The translations under genes were made by a program, and so were the position numbers. DNA of 9,169 nt from Clostridia bacterium (GTDB lineage: Bacteria > Bacillota_A > Clostridia > TANB77 > CAG-508). This document shows positions 1 through 5,409 of this stretch, piece by piece (position 1 is the first letter of the stretch; every line of letters begins with the position of its first letter). The DNA lies in the NCBI GenBank assembly GCA_022791475.1, contig JAAVZD010000032.1:1-9169 (forward strand), given 5' to 3'. The notes under the pieces were generated by a model, which was not told the origin of the DNA, did not search any database, and saw only the letters and a list, made by a program, of their open reading frames with translations.

Positions 1-1
1 A

Positions 2-133
2 AAAGCAAATGATGGAATAGTAATCCTTGCAACAGGTACATTAGATAAAAAATTAACTGTTAAAGCTGTAAGATTCACTAAAAAAGCTAAAGAAACAATC
101 GAAGCTTTAGGTGGAAAGACAGAGGTGATTTAG
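2..133 (+). CDS. rplO: 50S ribosomal protein L15, C-terminal part (5' end outside window)
   Basis: Reading from base 2, 43 codons run to a TAG at 131-133. The peptide contains [18 protein letters not shown] and ends in [10 protein letters not shown]. This matches the conserved C-terminus of bacterial L15 (typically 'G.L.KKLTVKA..FS..A...IE..GG..E.I'). L15 is a late-assembling protein of the large subunit that contacts 23S rRNA. Being directly upstream of secY is its standard place in the spc operon. The end of the gene also carries the secY ribosome binding site (GAGGTGA at 122-128), so the two genes are translationally coupled. The N-terminal part lies before the window. Identity is confident despite the short piece, because sequence and synteny agree. 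Confidence 0.93.
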   Translation, partial: KANDGIVILATGTLDKKLTVKAVRFTKKAKETIEALGGKTEVI

Positions 134-1450
134 TTGTTTAAAACATTAAAAAATGCTTTAAAAACACCAGATGTTAGAAAGAGATTAATGTATACATTAA
201 TACTAATAGTAGTGTTTAGACTAGGATGTTATATAACTGTACCTGGAGTAGATTCATTCCAGCTAGCAGAAGCTTTTGATGGGCAAGGAATGGCATCGTT
301 AATAGACTTAATTTCAGGAGGAGCTTTCTCAAGATTATCAATATTTGCAATGTCAATTAGCCCATATATTACAGCATCAATTGTAATACAATTATTAGGA
401 ATGGTAATTCCTGCATTAGAAAGGTTAACTAAGGAAGGTGGAGAAGAAGGAAGAGCAAAAATAAATAAATACACAAAAATGCTTACAATAGTGTTAGCAC
501 TTGTTGAAGGATTAGGAATTTATTTATCATATCGTTCTTCAGGAATATTCATTGACACAGGTTTTTGGACAGGAGCAACAGTAGTTATATCATTAATGGC
601 AGGAACAGCAATATTAATGTGGCTTGGAGACCAAATAACAAATAAAGGAATTGGTAATGGAATATCAATGCTTATATTTGTAGGTATTATATCAGGTTTA
701 CCAAGTGCAGTAACAACAATATGGAGATTAATATTTACAGTAGCAGGTTTCTCTACAACAGGTTTATTAACTGCTATAGGAATTATAATAGGATCAATTC
801 TATTAATAGCAGGAGTTGTATTTGTACAACAAGCTGAACGTAGAGTACCAGTACAATATTCAAAAAGAGTTGTAGGAAGAAAAATGGTAGGAGCACAAAA
901 CACACATATACCATTAAAATTAGTAATGGCAGGTGTTATACCAGTAATATTTGCAAGTAGTTTTATGACTTTCCCAGCAATGATTATTCAAATGTTTGTG
1001 AAGGATATAGCAACCGCGACAGGTTTCTGGGCAGGAGTATATAAATTTTCAATTGCAACATCAACATCAAATGTTCCAGTTGGATATTCAATAGCAAATG
1101 CAATAGTATACCTACTATTAATATTAGGATTCACATATTTCTATACTTATGCAACATTTAATCCAGCAGAAGTATCAAACAATATAAAGAAAAATGGTGG
1201 ATTCGTACCAGGAATAAGAGCAGGAAAACCAACAACAGAATATTTATCAGCAATAATATCAAAATTAACATTATTTGGTGGATTATTCTTATCAGTAATA
1301 GCAGTTATCCCAATGCTATTAAGGTTTACAACATTAAACCTAGCATTTGGTGGTACATCAATACTAATCGTAGTTGGTGTAGCTCTAGAAACAGTACAAC
1401 AATTAGAATCACAATTAGTAATGAGACATTACAAAGGATTCTTGGAATAA
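134..1450 (+). CDS. secY: Protein translocase subunit SecY
   Basis: SecY forms the protein-conducting channel of the Sec translocon in the cytoplasmic membrane, working with SecE, SecG and SecA. The 438-residue product has the usual family length and about ten hydrophobic segments. It opens with the family-typical amphipathic N-terminus (FKTLKNALKTPDVRKRL) and first membrane helix. A Ser/Gly-rich stretch at about 56-80 (SLIDLISGGAFSRLSIFAMSISPYITASIV) fits the plug and TM2 region. The cytosolic loop near 350-372 (KKNGGFVPGIRAGKPT) is the conserved SecA/ribosome-contact loop. The start is TTG, placed immediately after the rplO stop codon. The well-spaced GAGGTGA at 122-128 and the conserved N-terminus both support it; the next in-frame ATG would remove conserved residues. 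Unusually for the spc operon, adk does not follow directly: a terminator and an opposing gene come next. Confidence 0.98.
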   Translation: MFKTLKNALKTPDVRKRLMYTLILIVVFRLGCYITVPGVDSFQLAEAFDGQGMASLIDLISGGAFSRLSIFAMSISPYITASIVIQLLGMVIPALERLTKEGGEEGRAKINKYTKMLTIVLALVEGLGIYLSYRSSGIFIDTGFWTGATVVISLMAGTAILMWLGDQITNKGIGNGISMLIFVGIISGLPSAVTTIWRLIFTVAGFSTTGLLTAIGIIIGSILLIAGVVFVQQAERRVPVQYSKRVVGRKMVGAQNTHIPLKLVMAGVIPVIFASSFMTFPAMIIQMFVKDIATATGFWAGVYKFSIATSTSNVPVGYSIANAIVYLLLILGFTYFYTYATFNPAEVSNNIKKNGGFVPGIRAGKPTTEYLSAIISKLTLFGGLFLSVIAVIPMLLRFTTLNLAFGGTSILIVVGVALETVQQLESQLVMRHYKGFLE

Positions 1451-1460
1451 AATATATAAC

Positions 1461-1488
1461 AAAAATGGATGCGTTTGCATCCATTTTT
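1461..1488. terminator. Bidirectional intrinsic terminator between secY and the convergent small gene
   Basis: AAAAATGGATGC (1461-1472) and GCATCCATTTTT (1477-1488) form a perfect 12-bp stem with a GTTT loop. There is a T-run on the 3' side and, read on the other strand, an equivalent T-run. It lies 10 bases after the secY stop and directly abuts the TAG of the minus-strand gene, so it can end both transcripts. It implies that the upstream S10/spc transcript ends largely here. Confidence 0.85.
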
Positions 1489-1812
1489 CTATTTAGGTAT
1501 TTTACAATATTGCTCATAATCTGAATTTTTATCTTTTTGCACTTCAATTATATTATCCCCAATAAGAATACGGAAAAATTCAAAAGGAACTATAACTACA
1601 CCATCATAGCGAATCACACCATATAAATCGTTAGTGTCATGTATAACAAAATATTTATATTCATACACTTGATTAATGCTACCTTTTTTTGAAATAATAG
1701 TTCCATCATTAATATTAACAAATGTAATTCTATCAGGAGTTTGAATAATTAATGAGTTTTCAACATACAAAGGTTGTAGATCATCTAAATATAGCACGCA
1801 TTTTCCTTTCAT
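1489..1812 (-). CDS. Small WG-repeat-like protein of unknown function
   Basis: This 107-residue protein is encoded opposite to the ribosomal operon, between secY and adk. It has a real ribosome binding site on the minus strand (AAAGGAGA five to six bases before ATG, around 1819-1826) and a shared terminator directly after its TAG. Residues 63-82 (LYGVIRYDGVVIVPFEFFRI) match the pattern of WG/KWG beta repeats (roughly 'yGvid.dG.viiPfeyd.i'). A weaker, degenerate repeat may precede it at about 29-60. There is no signal peptide or membrane helix, so a cytoplasmic protein is likely. WG-repeat proteins usually carry several repeats; this has one clear copy, so it may be a reduced relative or the leftover of a longer protein. 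The function cannot be assigned. The position looks like a lineage-specific insertion into the spc operon. Confidence 0.72.
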   Translation of the reverse strand: MKGKCVLYLDDLQPLYVENSLIIQTPDRITFVNINDGTIISKKGSINQVYEYKYFVIHDTNDLYGVIRYDGVVIVPFEFFRILIGDNIIEVQKDKNSDYEQYCKIPK

Positions 1813-1840
1813 AAATAATCTCCTTTCAATTGAAATAAGA

Positions 1841-1858
1841 GTTAATAGTTAATAGTTA
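1841..1858. repeat. Heptamer tandem repeat (GTTAATA type)
   Basis: Two full copies and part of a third of GTTAATA lie in the 5' untranslated region of the minus-strand gene. On the minus strand they read as ATTAACT units, matching related arrays at 5054-5088 and 6231-6258. Confidence 0.55.
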
Positions 1859-1871
1859 CTTTATTTTTATA

Positions 1872-1900
1872 ACAATATCATATTTAACATAAAAAGTCAA
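1872..1900 (-). promoter_or_regulatory. Probable promoter of the minus-strand WG-like gene
   Basis: On the minus strand TTGACT (1900-1895) is followed by a 17-base spacer and TATTGT (1877-1872). The -35 box is strong and the -10 box moderate (four of six). It lies about 60 bases upstream of the start codon, back-to-back with the plus-strand promoter at 1921. Confidence 0.5.
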
Positions 1901-1920
1901 GAAAAAATAATATGAAAAGC

Positions 1921-1949
1921 TTGACATAAAAAATGAAAATTGATATTAT
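1921..1949 (+). promoter_or_regulatory. Promoter for the adk unit
   Basis: A perfect -35 box TTGACA (1921-1926) is separated by exactly 17 bases from TATTAT (1944-1949, five of six matches to the -10 consensus). This is the best sigma-A-type promoter in the window. It would start transcription near 1956 and give a leader of about 215 bases before adk, which contains the small ORF at 2071. It explains how adk is expressed downstream of the secY terminator. Confidence 0.75.
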
Positions 1950-2046
1950 AATTAAACATGTATAGTCCATCTTATTAATTCTAAAAATTTGGATTAAAAA
2001 AATTAAAATCTAATAAAATCAAGTTGTTAAAAAAAGAAATTCATAA

Positions 2047-2055
2047 TGTTATAAT
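2047..2055 (+). promoter_or_regulatory. Possible second adk promoter (extended -10)
   Basis: TGTTATAAT at 2047-2055 is a perfect extended -10 element, identical to the one before map at 3859-3867. The only -35-like hexamer (TTGTTA, 2024-2029) sits at a poor 20-base spacing. Initiation here would begin at about 2062, inside the Shine-Dalgarno of the small ORF at 2071, so it would yield an adk message that cannot translate that ORF efficiently. Confidence 0.4.
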
Positions 2056-2070
2056 AAGGGAGGTAGATAA

Positions 2071-2172
2071 ATGCCTATAATTTCACAATTTTTTGGTATA
2101 ATAATATATAATATTATATGCCCAGACGAATTATATAATAATAGTAAAGTAAAAGATGGAGGAAATGATTAA
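2071..2172 (+). pseudogene. 33-codon ORF, likely N-terminal remnant of a DUF4160-type protein, coupled to adk
   Basis: An ATG at 2071 with an excellent ribosome binding site (GGGAGGT, 2058-2064) opens a 33-codon frame ending at TAA 2170-2172. The first residues, MPIISQFFGIII, closely resemble the conserved start of DUF4160 proteins ('MP.IS.FyGI.I.my'). The family's following signature (a PPHFHA-like histidine segment) is absent from this frame, and I do not see it in the other frames before adk. I read this as a truncated remnant whose downstream part was lost. Its stop overlaps the adk start by one base (TAATG), so it could still act as a coupled leader ORF. DUF4160 genes are often paired with DUF2442 genes; no DUF2442 is visible here. 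Family assignment is from memory of the motif on only about 12 residues. Confidence 0.5.
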
Positions 2173-2834
2173 TGTACATTATAATGTTAGGAAAACCAGG
2201 TTCAGGAAAAGGAACAGTTGGTAAAATGTTATCAAAAGAATTAGGAATAATACACATATCAAGTGGAGAACTATTTAGAAGCTATGTAAAAAAAGTAAGA
2301 GAAATAGGAAAAGAAATAGAAAGTTATATATCAAAGGGAGATCTAGTACCAGATCAACTTGCAATAAAGCTTGTAGAAAAAAGACTAAAAGAACCAGATT
2401 GCAAAAAAGGAGTCATACTAGATGGATTTCCAAGGACAATAGTGCAAGCAAAAGCTTTAGATGATTTTTTGAATAAGCATAATAGTAAAATAGATATAGC
2501 CGTAGAACTAGAATTATCAGATAAAGATATAATAGACAGAATAGTAAAAAGAAGAGTATGTTCAAACAATGAATGTAGAGAAATATATAATCTAGAATTT
2601 AAAAAGCCAAAGCAAGAGGGAATATGTGATAAATGTGGAAGTAAACTAATACAAAGAGATGATGACAAAATGCAAACTGTAGAACAAAGATTAAAAACAT
2701 ATCACGAAACATCAGAGAAATTAATAGAATACTATAAAAATAAAGATTTACTATATGCAGTAAAACTAAATATACACTCAGGAAAAACATCAGAAGATGT
2801 AGCAAAGGAAATAGAAGAATATTTAATAAAATAG
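2172..2834 (+). CDS. adk: Adenylate kinase, zinc-type, divergent
   Basis: Catalyses ATP + AMP = 2 ADP in the cytoplasm. The 220-residue length is normal for long-form Adk. Walker A is GKPGSGKGT (7-15), where most family members have GPPGAGKGTQ. AMP-site motifs are ISSGELFR (29-36; usually ISTGDMFR) and DGFPRT (84-89). Catalytic arginines include RR at 127-128 and R173. The LID carries C130, C135, C152 and C155 with the conserved QRDDD at 161-165, so it should bind zinc. The first cysteine pair is spaced CX4C instead of the usual CX2C. ATG 2172 follows GGAGG (2158-2162) and overlaps the stop of the preceding small ORF. Its place between secY and map is canonical, but it now has its own promoter. 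The several non-consensus residues suggest relaxed constraint or replacement by a paralogue. Confidence 0.93.
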   Translation: MYIIMLGKPGSGKGTVGKMLSKELGIIHISSGELFRSYVKKVREIGKEIESYISKGDLVPDQLAIKLVEKRLKEPDCKKGVILDGFPRTIVQAKALDDFLNKHNSKIDIAVELELSDKDIIDRIVKRRVCSNNECREIYNLEFKKPKQEGICDKCGSKLIQRDDDKMQTVEQRLKTYHETSEKLIEYYKNKDLLYAVKLNIHSGKTSEDVAKEIEEYLIK

Positions 2835-2898
2835 TATATAAAAGGAAATAGAGGATTTTGAAAAATAGTAGATAAAATAACAAAGGAGGAAATATATA

Positions 2899-3732
2899 AT
2901 GAATGAGAATTTAAAATGTAATAAACTCAAGAAAATTGGAGGAATAACACTTATATCTCTTATAATAACAATAGTAGTATTAATTATATTAGCAAGTGTA
3001 GGAATATATTTGAATTTAGGAGATAATGGAATATTTAATCATGCAAAAGAAGCAAAAGAAGTAACTAATAAGCAAACAGCAACAGAAAAAATAAATTTAA
3101 AAATAACAACAGCGCAAATAAACAAATATGCAGAGAAGCAAGAAATGCCTACACTAAAAGAACTATCAGAAGTGTTAAGGGAAGATAGTGAAATACAATA
3201 TGTAACAGAAAAAAGTCAAATAGCAAGTAAAAAATATGAAGTAGGAGAAAATCCAACATCAATATATACAAAATTAAATGAGTATCCATATGAATTTGAA
3301 ATAAATGGTCAGTTACAATTAGCAAGCATAGATGGAATAAAAATTACAACAGGAGATAATGAAATATCTGGAATGAAAGCATATGTTATTGGTTCAATTA
3401 CATCATATGGAACATCAGGTGTTCAGTGTGCTGCAAATGGTTATTCATCAAATGATGATTGTTTTACGTGTACAAGAGTTCTTGAAAAAAATTATCTTAC
3501 AATTAATGTATTAAAAGACATGAATATTTCAATAGTATTAGTAGAAGCAGGGAGAGGAAATAAAGTAAATAGAGAAATTCAAATAAATGATTCAGTTATA
3601 GATACTATTAGTATGGGTTTGGGAGAAAAATATAAATGTGAAGCTAAAGTATCTGCAGGTGATATTATAAAGATTACAGCAACTAGAACTTCTGGTGTTA
3701 GAGCTACAACAATAGGTATATTTGGATTCTAA
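2899..3732 (+). CDS. Prepilin-like secreted/anchored protein of unknown function
   Basis: This 277-residue protein begins with a short basic leader ending in Gly14-Gly15. A hydrophobic helix follows (16-36, ITLISLIITIVVLIILAS...). This fits a type IV prepilin-type (class III) signal cleaved after Gly15. The +5 residue is Ser20 where true pilins have Glu. The next segment, GDNGIFNHAKEAKE (41-54), is typical of a large clostridial family with GITLIALIITI N-termini. Residues 55-125 look helical and charged. The C-terminal part (about 140-277) appears beta-rich and has four cysteines (C177, C188, C191, C247) and a Gly-Phe end. It lies 64 bases after adk with its own AAAGGAGG (2882-2889), so it is probably cotranscribed with adk. 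It is not part of any standard spc operon. From about position 3380 codons shift to T-ending forms (GGT, GTT, GCT, CTT), unlike its A-rich first half. Confidence 0.82.
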   Translation: MNENLKCNKLKKIGGITLISLIITIVVLIILASVGIYLNLGDNGIFNHAKEAKEVTNKQTATEKINLKITTAQINKYAEKQEMPTLKELSEVLREDSEIQYVTEKSQIASKKYEVGENPTSIYTKLNEYPYEFEINGQLQLASIDGIKITTGDNEISGMKAYVIGSITSYGTSGVQCAANGYSSNDDCFTCTRVLEKNYLTINVLKDMNISIVLVEAGRGNKVNREIQINDSVIDTISMGLGEKYKCEAKVSAGDIIKITATRTSGVRATTIGIFGF

Positions 3733-3733
3733 T

Positions 3734-3767
3734 AAATCATAACTTTTAATTTTTAGTTATAAGATTT
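3734..3767 (+). other. Hairpin after the prepilin-like gene
   Basis: ATAACT (3739-3744) pairs with AGTTAT (3755-3760), and AAATC (3734-3738) continues with GATTT (3763-3767) across a two-base bulge. It starts one base after the stop codon and lacks a U-run, so it is more likely a 3'-end stabiliser than a terminator. Confidence 0.35.
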
Positions 3768-3820
3768 ACTGTATTTTAATGAAAATACATCTCTATTTAA
3801 GGCTTTGTAAAGTTAATTAG

Positions 3821-3858
3821 TAAAAACTAGAAAAAATGTTTATTTTTTCTAGTTTTTA
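3821..3858 (+). terminator. Long AT-rich hairpin terminator upstream of map
   Basis: TAAAAACTAGAAAAAA (3821-3836) and TTTTTTCTAGTTTTTA (3843-3858) are perfect 16-base inverted repeats; the 3837-3842 pair extends the stem to 17 bp with a GTTT loop. The GC content is very low, so efficiency is uncertain. Because it is symmetrical it could act on both strands. It would separate the adk/prepilin unit from map, and it overlaps the region where the map -35 box should be. Confidence 0.65.
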
Positions 3859-3867
3859 TGTTATAAT
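3859..3867 (+). promoter_or_regulatory. Extended -10 promoter for the map-rplQ unit
   Basis: TGTTATAAT gives a TGn extension plus a perfect TATAAT (3862-3867). The -35 position falls within the hairpin and is poor (TTTATT at 3839-3844, 17-base spacer), which an extended -10 can tolerate. Initiation near 3874 would give a leader of about 28 bases before the map ATG. Confidence 0.6.
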
Positions 3868-3901
3868 ATAAGTTAGGTTTTAAAGAAACGGGGTAATAAA
3901 A

Positions 3902-4672
3902 ATGGTAACAATAAAATCAAAACAAGAAATAGAAAAAATGAGGGAAGCATGCCATGTAGCAGCGCTAACGCAAAAAGCAATAGAAGAAGCAATAAGACCA
4001 GGAATATCAACATGGGAACTAGATAAAATAGCAGAAAATACAATGAGAGAAAATGGGGCAATTCCAGCAGAAAAAGGATATCCAAGTGGAGTCAAGGGTA
4101 TTCCACCATTTCCAGGCTCAATATGTGCTTCAGTAAATGATGAAGTAATACATGGAATACCTTCAAAAAAAGTCATCTTAAAAGAAGGAGATATAGTAAG
4201 TATAGACTTAGTAGCATTAAAAGATGGATTTAATGGAGACTGTGCAAGAACATATGTAGTAGGAAACATAGATAAAGAAACAAGGAGACTAATAGAAGTA
4301 ACAAAACAAGCATTTTTTGAAGGAATAAAATATGCAAAAAAAGGAAATAGATTAGGTGACATATGTCATGCAATAGGAGAATATGTAGAAAAAAACGGAT
4401 TTAGTGTAGTAAAAGAATTTCAAGGTCATGGAATAGGAAGAAGTATGCACGAAGATCCAGGAATACCAAACTACGGAAAAGCAGGAAGAGGAATAAGACT
4501 AGAGCCAGGTATGACACTTGCAATAGAGCCAATGGTTATATATGGAAAAGATGGAATTTTAGAATTAGATGATGGCTGGACAATAATAACAGAAGATGGT
4601 ACAAATGCAGCACATTACGAAAATACAATTTTAATTACAGAAAATGAGCCAGAAGTATTGACAATACTATAG
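3902..4672 (+). CDS. map: Methionine aminopeptidase, type I
   Basis: Removes the initiator methionine from nascent proteins; a two-metal cytoplasmic hydrolase. At 256 residues it has the normal length for a bacterial type Ia enzyme without an N-terminal zinc extension. The five metal ligands are visible: D102 (SIDLV), D113 (NGDCAR), H176 (GHGIG), E209 (AIEP) and E240 (HYENT). The substrate-site histidines H84 (VIHGIP) and H183 (SMHEDP) are also present. The start ATG is preceded by a modest GGGG (3890-3893). It is separated from adk by the prepilin-like gene, a terminator and a fresh promoter, whereas map normally follows adk directly. The KOW-domain gene often found between map and infA in Firmicutes is absent. 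Confidence 0.97.
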   Translation: MVTIKSKQEIEKMREACHVAALTQKAIEEAIRPGISTWELDKIAENTMRENGAIPAEKGYPSGVKGIPPFPGSICASVNDEVIHGIPSKKVILKEGDIVSIDLVALKDGFNGDCARTYVVGNIDKETRRLIEVTKQAFFEGIKYAKKGNRLGDICHAIGEYVEKNGFSVVKEFQGHGIGRSMHEDPGIPNYGKAGRGIRLEPGMTLAIEPMVIYGKDGILELDDGWTIITEDGTNAAHYENTILITENEPEVLTIL

Positions 4673-4697
4673 AAATATAATATACTATATACGTTAT

Positions 4698-4717
4698 TAT
4701 GTGCAACTTTGTACATA
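4698..4717 (+). other. Small hairpin in the map-infA gap
   Basis: TATGTGCA and TGTACATA pair over eight positions (one G-U) around an ACTT loop, 12 bases upstream of the infA AGGAGG (4729-4734). There is no U-tract, so it is not a terminator. It may influence infA translation or RNA processing, or be incidental. Confidence 0.3.
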
Positions 4718-4739
4718 AATGAATTATTAGGAGGAAAAA

Positions 4740-4958
4740 ATGTCAAAAGAAGATGTTATTGAAATAGAAGGAACTGTTGTAGAAACACTTCCAAACACAA
4801 ATTTCAAAGTAGAACTTGAAAATGGACATCAAATATTAGCTCATATCTCTGGAAAGTTAAGAATGAACTACATAAAAATATTACCAGGAGATAAAGTAAA
4901 AGTAGAGCTTTCACCATATGACTTAACACGTGGAAGAATTACATGGAGAGCAAAATAG
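4740..4958 (+). CDS. infA: Translation initiation factor IF-1
   Basis: IF-1 binds the 30S A site during initiation and assists IF-2 and IF-3. The 72-residue product has exactly the family length. It is a single OB-fold S1-like domain with near-consensus sequence: [55 protein letters not shown]. The start follows AGGAGG (4729-4734) at ideal spacing. Its place between map and rpmJ is canonical. Confidence 0.98.
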   Translation: MSKEDVIEIEGTVVETLPNTNFKVELENGHQILAHISGKLRMNYIKILPGDKVKVELSPYDLTRGRITWRAK

Positions 4959-4974
4959 AAAAAAGAATGCAGAA

Positions 4975-4998
4975 CAAAGAATAATTAAACATTCTTTG
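4975..4998 (+). other. Hairpin after infA
   Basis: CAAAGAAT (4975-4982) and ATTCTTTG (4991-4998) form an 8-bp stem with an 8-base loop. An alternative partner for the 3' arm is AAAGAATG at 4962-4969. It is followed by A-residues, not U, so it is not a clear terminator. It may mark an mRNA processing or stability site between infA and rpmJ. Confidence 0.3.
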
Positions 4999-5053
4999 AA
5001 AAAATAGAACTTGAATAAATAATGAAAAAAATAGTCAATAATACAACCCAATT

Positions 5054-5088
5054 ATTCACTATTCACTATTCATTATTCACTATTCATT
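5054..5088. repeat. Five-unit degenerate heptamer tandem array (ATTCACT/ATTCATT)
   Basis: Five adjacent 7-base units are visible: ATTCACT, ATTCACT, ATTCATT, ATTCACT, ATTCATT. They fill most of the infA-rpmJ gap, just before the rpmJ ribosome binding site. Related units occur in opposite orientation at 1841-1858 and 6231-6258, so this is a family of intergenic repeats and not a one-off slippage tract. Confidence 0.7.
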
Positions 5089-5113
5089 AAATAATCATGG
5101 GGGGTGTATTAAA

Positions 5114-5227
5114 GTGAAAGTAAGACCATCAGTAAAAAAAATATGCGACAAATGCAAAGTAATTAAAAGAAAAGGTGTTATAAGGGTAATATGCGAAAAC
5201 CCAAAACACAAACAAAGACAAGGATAA
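5114..5227 (+). CDS. rpmJ: 50S ribosomal protein L36
   Basis: This 37-residue protein starts with GTG at 5114, seven bases after the G-rich ribosome binding site GGGGGGTG (5099-5106), and ends at TAA 5225-5227. The sequence reads [19 protein letters not shown], then [13 protein letters not shown], which is almost the L36 consensus. C11, C14, C27 and H32 form the CCCH zinc ribbon, so this is the zinc-binding C+ paralogue type. L36 is a late-assembling large-subunit protein contacting 23S rRNA. The order infA-rpmJ-rpsM is canonical. Confidence 0.97.
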   Translation: MKVRPSVKKICDKCKVIKRKGVIRVICENPKHKQRQG

Positions 5228-5249
5228 TTTAAAACTTTATTTTGATATC

Positions 5250-5303
5250 AACACAAGTCTGAAGCGGCTGTAAACTACAAAGTTTATAAAGAAGATTTGT
5301 GTT
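5250..5303 (+). ncRNA. Structured leader domain I upstream of rpsM
   Basis: AACACAAGTC (5250-5259) pairs with GATTTGTGTT (5294-5303) over ten positions including one G-U. The enclosed region contains a second helix, TAAACT (5271-5276) with AGTTTA (5281-5286), closed by an ACAA loop. Between them is an unpaired GAAGCGGCTG segment, GC-rich for this genome. There is no good U-run after it and no ORF. The position, at the head of the alpha operon between rpmJ and rpsM, is where S4 feedback acts in E. coli, so an autoregulatory leader is plausible. I cannot match it to a named family. Confidence 0.5.
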
Positions 5304-5311
5304 TATATACA

Positions 5312-5376
5312 TGTCTAAAAGGTATTTAAAGATTGGATCCTTTTCCAATGCATTTCACCTTTAAATATCAAAGACA
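5312..5376 (+). ncRNA. Structured leader domain II upstream of rpsM
   Basis: Three nested helices: TGTCT (5312-5316) with AGACA (5372-5376); GGTATTTAAAG (5321-5331) with CTTTAAATATC (5359-5369), eleven pairs with one G-U; and an apical ATTGGA (5332-5337) with TCCAAT (5344-5349). The unpaired strand 5350-5358 (GCATTTCAC) leads into CACCT (5356-5360), which is also complementary to AGGTG of the rpsM Shine-Dalgarno (5396-5400). Two alternative folds could therefore switch translation on and off. Pairings are read directly; the regulatory role is inferred. Confidence 0.55.
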
Positions 5377-5409
5377 AACTAGAATTTATTTATGGAGGTG
5401 CTAAAAAAT

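Noticed and set aside
520..903. 127-codon minus-strand open frame
   Set aside because: It is entirely opposite secY and shows low-complexity Ile/Pro/Asn composition typical of a reverse-complement shadow.
1813..2171. Possible riboswitch or tRNA in the long gap before adk
   Set aside because: Apart from the promoters, the heptamer repeat and the small ORF, the sequence is AT-rich without stable helices, a cloverleaf or an attenuator.
3880..4362. 160-codon minus-strand open frame
   Set aside because: It lies opposite map, whose metal ligands and family motifs are all intact, has no good ribosome binding site, and its peptide resembles no family I know. It is an antisense shadow of biased codons.
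5054..5088. Repeat array as a possible CRISPR
   Set aside because: Units are seven bases with no spacers; it is a simple degenerate tandem repeat.
5392..5409. Upstream in-frame ATG adding six residues to S13
   Set aside because: This ATG overlaps the Shine-Dalgarno sequence itself, and the S13 family starts [10 protein letters not shown], matching ATG 5410.
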